Assembly: GCF_019703515.2 (NCBI RefSeq)
Contig: NC_059374.1
Span: 14,110,245-14,174,244 of the forward strand
Source of the DNA: Myxocyprinus asiaticus
Lineage: Eukaryota; Chordata; Actinopteri; Cypriniformes; Catostomidae
Direction of reading: 5' to 3'
Length of the DNA: 64,000 nucleotides
Numbering within the stretch: position 1 is the stretch's first letter; each line of letters starts with the position of its first letter. The notes under the pieces were generated by a model, which worked only from the letters and a program-made list of their open reading frames with translations, did no database searches and had not been told where the DNA came from. Below are positions 11,611-23,100 of the stretch, piece by piece. A program made the position numbers and the translations under genes.

Positions 11611-12853
11611 TGGGGTGCGTTTCCCATACAACTACGTAACTCACTGCTTAACCACCTAAGTACGATTCATCGTTTAAAAAAAATTAACTGGCTAGTCACG
11701 AGTATTTCCCAAAACCATGTGTTGCACATCAATTATTTGAACTACGTTGGTTCAACAATATAGAGCTGTTGTTAATGACGTTACGCAGGGGGTAGAGTAA
11801 AAAAATTTGCGGATATCAAATTATAATAGCTCATTTACACGTACTCCAGACAACTTTTTTAATGCATGAAAGCTGCTGAAGACACAAATCTGCATACACT
11901 ATGCAAATGTGACAGATACATTGCGCTGCAGTAGTGGGGGTTTCCCTTTACATCAGACTATGGGGTTCCCCCTATACGCACATGTGCACTCTTAAAAACC
12001 TATAAGAATACCACTTATGCATTTACTTGGACAGATAAGCCGTGTTCTCTGACAGAAGCTGTGTGTGTTAAAGTGCTTTCTCTTAAATGCTTAAAATCCC
12101 TTAAAAGACACGTTTACGTGACGTTTCAGAATGCCACTTTCTGCAAAACCCCATAATAAGCAGTTTTCTTTTTTGGGGGGGGGGGGGGGTTCTCCCCTTT
12201 TCTCCCCAATTTGGAATGCCCAATGTGCTCTAAGTCCTTGTGGTGGCGTAGTGACTCGCCTCAATCCGGGTGACGGAGGACGAATCTCAGTTGCCTCCGC
12301 GTCTGAGACCGTCAATCCGTGCATCTTATCACGTGGCTTGTTGAGCGCATTACCACGGAGACATAGTGCGTGTGGAGGCCCATGCTATTCTCCGCGGCAT
12401 CCACGCACAACTCACCACGTGCCCCACCGAGAGCGAGAACCACATTATAGTGACCACGAGGAGGTTAACCCATGTAACTCTACCCTCCCTAGCGATCGGG
12501 CCAATTTGGTTGCTTAGGAGACCTGGCTGGATTCACTCAGCATGGCCTGGATTTGAACTCGTGACTCCAGGCGTGGTAGTCAGCATCTTTACTCGCTGAG
12601 CTACCCAGGCCCCCAATAAGCAGTTTTCTTAAGTTCATGTAAATGTGGTCAAAGTCTTGATAGAATGAATGATATGCAATGAAAGATATAGAAGCCTCAG
12701 TGAAGTCAAATGATGTCCACACAGCAAACTAACAAGGAACTAAGCTTCTAACCATAGGTGGACAGCTTTGATTTCCAGATCGTTGAACTATGTTGGGAGC
12801 AATGGAATTTGCAAAAATAGGTGGCTAACGATGCTTTTGGGAAATGCACCCCT
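11611..12853. mobile_element. hAT-like element containing a SINE
   Basis: The left end TGGGGTGCGTTTCCCA and right end TGGGAAATGCACCCC form an inverted repeat of about 15 bp with one mismatch. This is a terminal sequence style common in fish hAT MITEs. No clear 8-bp duplication remains. A full-length SINE is inserted at 12171-12614. Confidence 0.65.
12171..12614 (-). mobile_element. Full-length tRNA-derived SINE
   Basis: Read on the minus strand, it starts GGGGGCCTGGGTAGCTCAGC with an A box (TAGCTCAGCGAG) and a B box (GAGTTCAAATCC). It runs 444 bp and ends near CCAAATTGGGGAGAAAAGG plus a C-rich tail. It is flanked by a perfect 16-bp duplication, AATAAGCAGTTTTCTT, at 12155-12170 and 12615-12630, typical of LINE-machinery retroposition. 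The perfect duplication suggests a fairly recent insertion. Confidence 0.92.
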
Positions 12854-12891
12854 GACTGATTCAGTGAGTGTGTGATACGTTTTAGACTGAT

Positions 12892-13008
12892 GACTTCATC
12901 TGCGACTCAATGTGAGTCGTTTTAACCATTTCATTAAATGAACTGATTCACCAGTTAGTTTGAAACATCTCATAAGATTAATTTGTCTGAGAATCAGACA
13001 CACTGGTT
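12892..13008 (+). repeat. Dispersed direct repeat, copy 2
   Basis: Partner of 10420-10535, with shared landmarks GACTTCATCTGCGACTCAAT, TCATTAAATGAACTGATTCA and CTCATAAGATT. Confidence 0.7.
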
Positions 13009-13197
13009 GCACTATATGTTTGTTGTTGCATGCAACCAACATAGACAAAGCAAATTTTCTTTAGAGTCAACAGGAAACGACATTCACAACAGTTTTTACT
13101 TCTGTAATGTGATAATAACGAAAATTCCGAAGACATTTTCTTTCCTTAATTTTGTTTTGGAATCATTTGCGCTAAAGAATCATGCGCAATAAGGCAA

Positions 13198-13931
13198 GGG
13201 GCTTCATTTATAAAAGGTAGGTATGGTCTGATTTAATCCTAATTCCATGGATTTGATCTCGTAAAAAGTGACGAACAAATCGGAATTTATAAAGGTTTTT
13301 ATAAATTTGGGGAAATTATTTTACTTGAAAATGAACATTATGCGTACGCCAACTTACACGCATGCATACAAGTGGTTTTTTTGTGCTGATGCTCTGGTGT
13401 GCCAGTGCGCACTGTCTTGATTTTTTTATTTTTAGTGATGCAAATATGATAGGTTAGTAACTGATTGAATTTACTGATAAATAAGTGAGCATGTTTACGT
13501 GAAAAGAATATTCCGATATGAGTCAGAATGTGGTCATATTTAGATTATGTATGCATAATATAAATGCTTTTGGATATCTTGGGCAGCATTATATGGGTAG
13601 AAACCGGTAGCTGCACTTTAGCATGTTAGAAAACCTTGCCAACCACACAAGAACATTCCTTATGAATGAAAGAATGAAAAACTTGCACATACGCTTTCAT
13701 TTTATTCTGTCTCCCGTATTAGGATATTTGTGGCCATTCTGTAAGTGGATCCATGCGCTTGTTCAGGTGCGCATGTTTTTAAGATGCATTGCAATTTATA
13801 AAGTGGGATGCAGTTAGGAGCATTTTTTCGTGGGTACGGATGTTTTATAAATCGTTTGTAGGAACATTTAGGAAACTGTCACACATTCATATTAAAGATC
13901 AATCGACTAATGTCTTCATAAATGAGGCCCC
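13198..13931. mobile_element. DNA transposon with GGGGCYTCATTTAT inverted ends
   Basis: Left GGGGCTTCATTTATAAA and right TTCATAAATGAGGCCCC are inverted repeats about 734 bp apart. No transposase frame is present. I could not assign a superfamily because no target duplication is obvious. Confidence 0.7.
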
Positions 13932-14037
13932 AGGTATCTGTATTAAGAAAGTAAACAGTCAATTTTGATTTCATGTTGACTTTAAAGAGTAAAATACCTT
14001 CTAAATCTTTTAAGTTTGACAGTAAATATGTGCTTAC

Positions 14038-14123
14038 AGTGCGGCTCATAAGGTGGTGGTGGATCTCCACAAGGTATACACTCCATATCCTGGAATCCAC
14101 TTAACTTTGTCTTTCTGTAAAAT
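14038..14123 (-). CDS. tnfrsf19: tnfrsf19 coding exon 4 (membrane-proximal stalk)
   Basis: Acceptor TTTTTACAG lies before 14123 and donor GTAAGC follows 14038. The exon completes the Gly codon left at phase 2 by the previous exon and reads FYRKTKLSGFQDMEC then IPCGDPPPPYEPH. It ends at phase 1, one base into the next Cys codon, as expected for this family. Confidence 0.93.
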
Positions 14124-15385
14124 CTGTAAAAAGTTTCAAATGAAAAAATATTAAAATTATTTGATCAGTGCTGAAGGGAAACATACCAGTTTTTGATAGT
14201 TACTCAAAATAGGTAATCTGACTACAAATAACTAAATACCTCTCTAAAAATTGTAATAAGATTACTTTACTGATTACTTTGTCGAAAAACGAATCACAAT
14301 ACTAATTATTTTACTTTTAAGTTACTTTCTAAACATTTTTGTTTTTCCATTCAATAAATTCAATATAACGTCAATATTTCCTCCTTGTTCATTGTCTCAC
14401 ACCAGAAATGTAAACAGACATACATATGAACATTTGAATTCATATTTTAAATATATTATATAGTGCATTATATTATTTTAGAAATATGTGTAACCCAAGT
14501 AATGTACTTTAATTTAAAGTCAGTAACCGTAATCTGATTACAAGAATTTAAAATGTAATGTATTACACTACTTTTTCTAAAAGTAATTAGATTACAGTAA
14601 CTAGCTACTTTGTAATCAGATTACACCCAACACTGAAACGCATCATTAAAATATTAAAACAAGGAAATATTCCAACATTAGCTACAGTAACAGCCCTTGA
14701 AACACATTTTTCTGAAATGATGTCGATGAACTTTGAAGGTGATGTGAAAAGTTGCCCTTAGCTGTGCCTACTGTGCCAATGCACTTAATTAGGGGCAATC
14801 AACTGGTGAGAGCAGGATGCTGCTTTGGGGAAACTAGTAACTCATGCAGCGGCTCAAACTGCTTTGGGAAAAGCAGGGCTTCAAAAACCTGACATGTTTA
14901 AGCAATTACAGCATGACTGGGCCTAACCAGAGGCCTCAGGTCTGCTTCCTTGACCCTGACTTTAACCTGACAAATCTTCAAAGCTTTAGTGATGCTGGAG
15001 GCTAATCTGCATGTTCTTCACACTGGTGTTTAAAAATACTTTTTGATAAGGACACAGATCCACTTAAAGCAATAGTTTATCCCAAAAATTTTTATTTAGA
15101 AAGAGTTTTATTTACTCGCCCTCAAGTCCTTCCAAACCAGACTTTCTGTTTGGAACATAAAAGCAGACTTTTTTAAAGAATATAATGCCCACTTTTATCC
15201 ATATAATATTTTATTATATAATATACAATCAAAGTGAATTAGGACTTAGATGTCAAGCTCCAAAATGATGAAATAACACCATAAAAGATCATAAACATGG
15301 TCCATATGATCATTTGCATTATATTTTAAGTCTTCTTTAAATATCTGTAAATAGTACAAATTATGTATGTAAACAATAAACATGT

Positions 15386-15459
<74 letters not shown>

Positions 15460-18400
15460 CTTGATGAAATTTATAAAAGTTTTAACAAGTTAAAATGTGA
15501 AAAAAAACGATACTAGTGAACCCTTTGGAATTAGCTGGTTTTCTGCATAAATTGGTCATAAAATGTGATCTCATCTTCATCAAAGTAACAATTATAGCCA
15601 AACAAAATGTGCTTAAGCTAAAAACACACAAACAATTACAATCTTGGATTTTGATTTATTAACTGGTCGATCCTCCTTTGGCAGCAATAACCTCAACCAA
15701 GTGTTTCTGGTAGCTGCAGATTAGACCTGCACATCGTTCAGAAAGAATTTTGGACCATTCTTCCTTACAGAACTGCTCCAGCTCAGCCATATTCTTAGGA
15801 TGTCTGGTGTGAACGGCTCTCTTGAAGTCATCCCACAGTATCTCTATTGGGTTAAGGTCTGAGCCCTGTATGGCCATTCTAAAAGGTGGATTTTCTTTTT
15901 CTGAAGCCTTTCTGTAGTGGATTTACTTCTATGTTTAGGGTCATTGTACTGCTGCATCACCCAACTTCTGCTGAGATTCAGCTGGCGCACAGCCACCATG
16001 ACATTATCCTGTAGGATATCTTGATAAACTTCAGAATTAACTTTTCCTTTGATGATGGCAAGCGGTCCAAGCCTCGATGCAGCAAAACAGCCCCAAATCA
16101 TGATGCTCCTTCCACCATACTTCACCACTGGGTGATGTTTTCACGTTGGTACACTGTGCCCTTTTTAGGCCATACGTAGTGCTGTGTGTTCTTCCCGAAC
16201 AATTCAACCTTAGTTTCATCAGTCCACAAAACATTTTACCAGTAGCGTTGTGGAGTGTCAAGGTGGATTTTGGCAAACTTCAGGTGCGTAGCAATGTTTT
16301 TGTTGTAAAGCAGCAGCTTCCTTCATGGTGTCCTGCCATGGACACCATGCCTGTTTAATGTTTTCCGTATAGTAGACTCATGAACAGAAATGTTAACCAG
16401 TTCCAATGATACCTTTAAGTCTTTAGCTGTCACTTTAGGGTTCTTTTTTACCTCATTGAGCATTCTGCGGTGTGCCCTTTGAGTCATCTTGGCTGGATGG
16501 CCACTTCTAGTGAGAGTAGCCACAGTACTAAATCATCTCCATTTATAGACAATTTGTAACTGTGGACAAATGAATATCTAAGCTCACTGAGATAACTTTG
16601 CAAGCTTTATTCAAAGCAACAATTCTTGATCATAGGTCTTCTGAGATCTCTCTTTTTCTTCTTTTTTTTTTTCTTGCGAGGCATGGTCCACGTCAGTGAA
16701 CAACAAACTCAAAATGTTTCTATAAGTCAAACTAGCTCTAACCCAAACCTCCAATCTTGTTTCATTAATTGGATGCCAGGTTTGCCAACTCCTGACTCAA
16801 ATTAGCTTTTGTAGACGTCATTAGCCTAGGAGTTCACATACTTTTTCCAACCTACACTGTGAATGTTTGAATGATGTATTCAATATGTACAAGAACAATA
16901 CACTAATTTGTGTGTTATTAGTTAAAACAGATTGTGTTTGTTCATTATTGTAACTTAGATGAAGGTCAAACCAGATTTTAAAAGAAATCTATACATAAAT
17001 GCAGGTAATTCCAAAGGGTTCACATACATTTTCTTGGCACTGTAAATTAACTAATGATAAAAAAGCTTAATTTTTAAAAATCAATATTTCGGAATGTACC
17101 AAGTTAGAAGGTATGTACCTGTATAATTAACAGCGTAAGCTGAGTATTTATTTCATATGTAAGAAAAATTGACATTATAAATAAAAAATATACCCAAACG
17201 AATCGGAATCAAATCGAGAGCTTGTGATTCAGAATCAAATTAAATTGGTTAATCTATATAAATTCCCAGCCCTAATTGTCCCCTCCAGTGAGCAGTTAAC
17301 CTCTGTGACTGGATCATTGAACTCAAGAACCTGATCAGTCCGATTCATGAACAAATAATTCAGATGAATGATTCAAATTATTCTGATTCAAGAACGATTT
17401 ATTAATGGATCAGTCATCATTACTTCTCTCATGAACTCTCAAAGATATCAAGATTTTCAGCGAATAACAATTTACATTTCAGACTGTTCTTCACACAAAT
17501 CTATCCTATGACTTCAGAAGACTTGGAATCTAGAGCACAAGTCATGTGGACAACGTTTATGATTGACAGCTCCAGTCCTCATTCAATTACATTATATGGA
17601 GAAATAAAAAAGTGACCAGAACATTAACCTAAAAGTTCAGTTTCATTTCCAAGGAAGAAAGACAGTCATACAGGTTTGAAATGACAGGCGGGTGAGTTTT
17701 CATTTGTCATTTTTGCATGAAGGAAGTATGTGATCTCAGAAAACAGACATTTTCCAATTCCAAAATTGCGCTCCAGTGACTGACTCACCCAGGCAGGCAG
17801 TCTCCGCATATGGCGTTGTTTGTGGTGGAACAGTTGCCCTTCTGGAAGCGGTTGAGGAGGGAACAGTCCAGACAGGGCTTGCATTTCTGCAGGCTGCGGT
17901 CCTCTTTGAAGCGACTGGCTCGACAGGGCACACACTGGGCATCCTCTCCATAGCCAAAGCCACATTCCTGCAAGGATTAACAGAAAATATCTCACTGCCG
18001 AGGAAGGGAAGGGCCACGCTAAAGAAAAGCGCCAATGTGGACTAACAAGAGGTTGAGATGAAATAATGATCCCAGTGTGTGTGTGAGATCCCCCTGCCGA
18101 ACAAAGGCCAAGCTTCTTTTGAGAAAGTCTATTTTACGCAGGCAATAATCTCCCTGACCCTCACAGAATCAATGGATAGCCTTCTGCTCCGGGCCACTGA
18201 AGGGCTCTGCATTTGAATCAGAAAGGCCCACGGGGACGCCCATTGTTGGTTTATTGGGAGTTTATTGCAGCGGTTTTGTCAGGCCTAAAGTATGTGTGAG
18301 GGATATTGGTATTGAGAGATTGTGGTATGCGGAACACAGATCGAAAAAGCTCTTAAACCTAAATAGGGAAGATTTAAAGTTTAAAGGGATAGTTAACCTG

Positions 18401-19443
18401 CAAATTAAACCTTTGTCACAATTTCCTCACGCTCATGGCATTCTTAACTCATATGGTATTATTTTGTCTGTGGAATACAACATTTTTTAATGAGAGTTCA
18501 TTGTGACGCTCGAGTTCCAAAAAGGAACAAAAGAGCATCATAAATGTGGTCCATATGACTCATGCACAATATTCCAAGTTTTCTGAAGCCATACGATAGG
18601 TTTGTGTGGTATCTTCTCAGTGACATCAACGGACAAAGACTAGATGTGAGCTTTGCCAAAGGTGAATAATGACTTAAATTTCAGTATGTTGCTCATGCAG
18701 TAAATATTGCATCGCTTCAGGTTCATATGGACTACTTTTATGGTGCTTTTATGTTTTGTTTTTTTAGAACTTGACACACTCTGGTCATAATACACTGTAT
18801 TTATATAGCAAGAGCTGGGTAACAATTCTTCAAAAATTTCTACTTTTGTGTTCCACAGAAAAAATAATAGCATAAATGTTTAGAAAGACTTGCGGGTGAG
18901 TAAATTATAGAATTTTCCTTTTTTGGTGAACTATGCCATTAATAATTCAAATGCTACATAAAGTGTGCTTTCTCTACCAGTTTCTCACCACAGCATTAGA
19001 AACCCATCTAAATGTAAATCCAGTTGGCTATATTCAAGGTGATTATGTATTCAGCGATTACATTTAAACTCAAATGTGTGTGATCTGAGACAAAAGCTGA
19101 ATGAAATGTGAATACATCTAGGTAATTGGATAGAAGGGTGAATTACAATCACAAAAAATGTCCAGGTAACTTTTCACCCCAAAATCAAAAGAAAAAGGAA
19201 ACTACATTTTGCATTAAGAAAATCTTATTTGTATTGACATATGTTTTTACATATATATTTATATTCTCATTACTGTAATTCTGGACATTTTACTTTTGTT
19301 TACGAGTTTGTTTTTTATTTTTTATTTTTAGTTTTTTTCGTTTTTTCACATTACAGTATTGAGAATACATAATTATTTGCTTTATGGTAATTAGAGTTGT
19401 GGGAAAATGTGCTTAATTTTCATTAGTTTAATGAAAACAATTA

Positions 19444-19474
<31 letters not shown>

Positions 19475-20049
19475 AATTAATTGTTTTCATTAAACTAATT
19501 GATTCATGAAAACTATTTACGTCATTACAGTACTGTGTAAACGTTTTAGGCCCTTGTGAAAAACTTTCAAAGTGAGGATTTCTTAAAAAATAATGACATA
19601 AATAGTTTTCATTAATCAATTAGTTCAGTAAACAGAAAAAGCGCTAAATCAATATTTGGTGTGAACACTTTTGCCTTCAAAACAGCACCAATTCTCCTAC
19701 TTACACCTGGATACAGTTTTTCTTGGTTGATGTCAGATAGGATGTTCCAAGCTTCTTGGAGAATTCACCACAGTTCTTTTATTTATTTTGGCTGTCTCAA
19801 TTGCGTCTGTCTCTTCATGTAATCCCAGACTGACTCAATATTCAGTGGGGGTCTCTGTGAGGGCCATGCCATCTGTTGCAGGGCTCCCTGTTCTTCTATT
19901 CTATTCTATTCTATTCTATTTGCAAAAGAAATGTTTGGGAGTCTAAAATGTATACTTCCTATTGACACACTAAAGTAGCAGATATAAATAACCATCTTAA
20001 GACAAATGTTTTTGTGAAACATCTTACATACCTAAGACTTTAAGAAGTA

Positions 20050-20118
<69 letters not shown>

Positions 20119-23100
20119 TGGTGAAATATGACCCAGACCTGTTCTTGACTGATTTTGTAAGATTCATCCATTAAAGCAATCAGTGTAATGTACATACATC
20201 CAAATCATGTGAAGGTAACATGAGGAGAGGTCTCGATGTCAAGTGGAGGTTTGAAGAGAATTTACCACCCTTAAATAACACTAGACAACACCCACGGCAT
20301 TGTATCCGACAGCCCTATTTTATTTCCATATAAGATCTAACGCAGTGCAATTTGCGTAATTATATGGGATCGATTGCACATGCACAGCATAACATGAAAA
20401 AAAAAAACACCACAGGCAAAGGTGTCTATACAGACAAAATACGTTTGCTTGCTTGCTGTTCTCAAATGAATATGGACTATAACAATAGAACAAAATATAG
20501 TTGCTTTCAGCTAAGCAACTAGTAACAAAACACTATTTTGCACACAAACAAGACAGAAAATTCACCTGGGAGTGTATTCTAATGGCTTTAGAACGATTTT
20601 CCCTCAAACTGTGACAAACAGCATTTGCTGGGCATGTTTCTGTAAAACACAAAGGACTTTGATGTTTCGCTACATTGAGTTTGACATAAAGAGGTGAAAT
20701 GTAAGCAAATGTTTGCTTGTTTTTTCCTAGCTCCGGGATCTAAACCGAAATCTTAAGTACTGCTTAATTAGCATTACTCAGTACAGCCTTTTCCCCTCCA
20801 GGTCCAACCACTTCAATAAACAATACCAGAGTCTTCTCAAAACTCTAATCAGTCTGGAACATGGCTATTCATTTTAATCCTTCCCACATTGATGTAATTC
20901 TTGGGAATCTTGAACAGATCTGTTGTGTCTTAACAGCGCCAAAGGGATAGTTCATCCAAAAATTAAAATTCTGTCATGTTTTACTTATCCTCATGTTATT
21001 CCAAACCCGTATCACTTTTTCTCATGCGGGACACAAAAGATGTTTTAAATATCTTTTAAATACAATGGCAGTGGATACTGACTTCCTTTAAAGCTCAAAG
21101 AAGGACCCAAAAGTGTCATAAAAGTAGTCCATGCAACTCGTGTGTCATATTTCTTTTTTCATATTTTGTGCGTCAGAAGTCTTCTGAAGGCATACGTGTA
21201 CTGCGAGAACTCACTTTCGCTAAACAATGCAAGTTCTCTTTATAAACCTTTGAAGTGAGTAACTATCAATTGCCATTGTATTGAAAGACGGACCACGATA
21301 TTTAGTACAACATCTCATTTTGTGATCCATATAAGAAAGTCACACAGGTTTAGAACAACATGAGGGTGAGCAAATTATGACTTCACTTTTGTGTGAACAA
21401 TCCCTTTAAATTATTACTTAAGCAGCTTTATGGAATTAAAATAATTTATGTTATTTGTGTAAATAATGACAGAATTTTCATTTTTAGGCAAACTAAGCCT
21501 TAAGACTTTACATTTCGACCCAAACGACGTTGACTATTTTTACTCCCAGTTTAGTAAACTTTGCTGAAAAAACAAAACTTTACAGGTATAAGATGCAGCT
21601 TCAACATTACAAACAGCACAGTCTTTAACTACGATCCATTAAACACATACAACTCTTCAAAAAATTAAGTTGCCACCAATAACATTCCAGCAGACAGGTG
21701 TAATGCAGAAAGAAGTGAGAAGACCTCTGTGGTTTGAAATCACTCTTCACTATTGTGTTTTATGCCCAGCTACCCACCTTCCCACTCAGGCTACTTTTAC
21801 CCTACTGCATTTTCACCACACTGAGCTAATTTAGAGAGCAGGCTCATATATCATTAACTTGGAGATTGGCTTCAAACAGGGGCCTTCTTTCTACACCGCG
21901 ATCCTGTTTCCAAGCCCGAGCACACACAGATGCACAAAAACACAGACTGTGGGCATGGATTACCAACCTGCGTGAGAGAAGCAATGACAAGAGCTCTCCA
22001 CAAAGCCTGGCCTCTGGATCAGATGGGTTTCAGCCTCTTATTTGTCTCTCTCAACATGGGACATCCAAAGACTGCATATAGGGTGCCTTGAACAAAATGG
22101 AAGCGGTTTTCTCCAGCACGGAGGGGCCCGGGAGGTGGGGGGGGGGGATTAAAAGAAGTATAGTCACTCTGTTTGAAGGCATGATGCCATTCCTGGGGAG
22201 ATAATCAATAACAGAGTGAGGGAAGAGAGAAATCTGAGGAGCTCTGGAACCCACTGTGGTCTGTCTGTTGAAGTGTGCTGTTGAGACCTTTGGACGGTAG
22301 TGTCCTTTCAATTATGTTCATTTTTGCAGATAAATTGTATCTGTGAAGAATTTCAGTCAGGATTTAGACCCCATCAAAGAACAGAGACTGCACTAATTAA
22401 AGTTACAAATGACTTGCTTTTATCATCTGGCCGCCGCTGCATCTCTCTTACAGTTCTATTAGATCTTAGTGCTTCCTTCAGTACCATAGATCATGATATT
22501 CTCTTGGATAGGCTTCAGAATTATGTTGGCATTTGTGGACTGTCATTAGCATGGTTTAGGTCATATTTATCTGACCACTACCACTTTGTTTGTGTAAACG
22601 AGGAATTGTCAGATCAAACACAAGTATGGAGTTCCGCAGGGCTTAGTATTAGGTCCTCTACTTTTCTCCTTGTATATGCTTCCCTTGGTAGACATTATCA
22701 GGAACTATAGGAATTATATTTATATTTCCTCAAGACCTGATGAAATTACCCAATTCTTCAAGTTAGCAGAGTGTATCAATGATATAAAAAATTGGATGGC
22801 TTGAAATTTCCTTCCACTCAGTTCTGACAAAACAGAAGTATAAATTATTGGACCAAAAACCTCTAAAAATAAAATGCTAGATTATAATTTGTCTCTTGAT
22901 GGATGTACTGTTATGTAATTTTCTACTGTCCTTTGAAAATCACATTTCCAATGTTTGTAGAACAGCATTCTTCCACCTCAGAAATAAGGCTAAATTATGG
23001 CACATTCACTCTGTTTTCGATGCCGAAAAAAAGGCTGAAATTCATGCGTTCATGACCTCGAGACTAGATTATTGTAATGCACTACTGGTAGATGTCCTGC

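Noticed and set aside
1..14037. Transmembrane and cytoplasmic exons of tnfrsf19
   Set aside because: I looked on the minus strand for a splice-flanked hydrophobic segment in the required phase and found none; they probably lie beyond the left edge.
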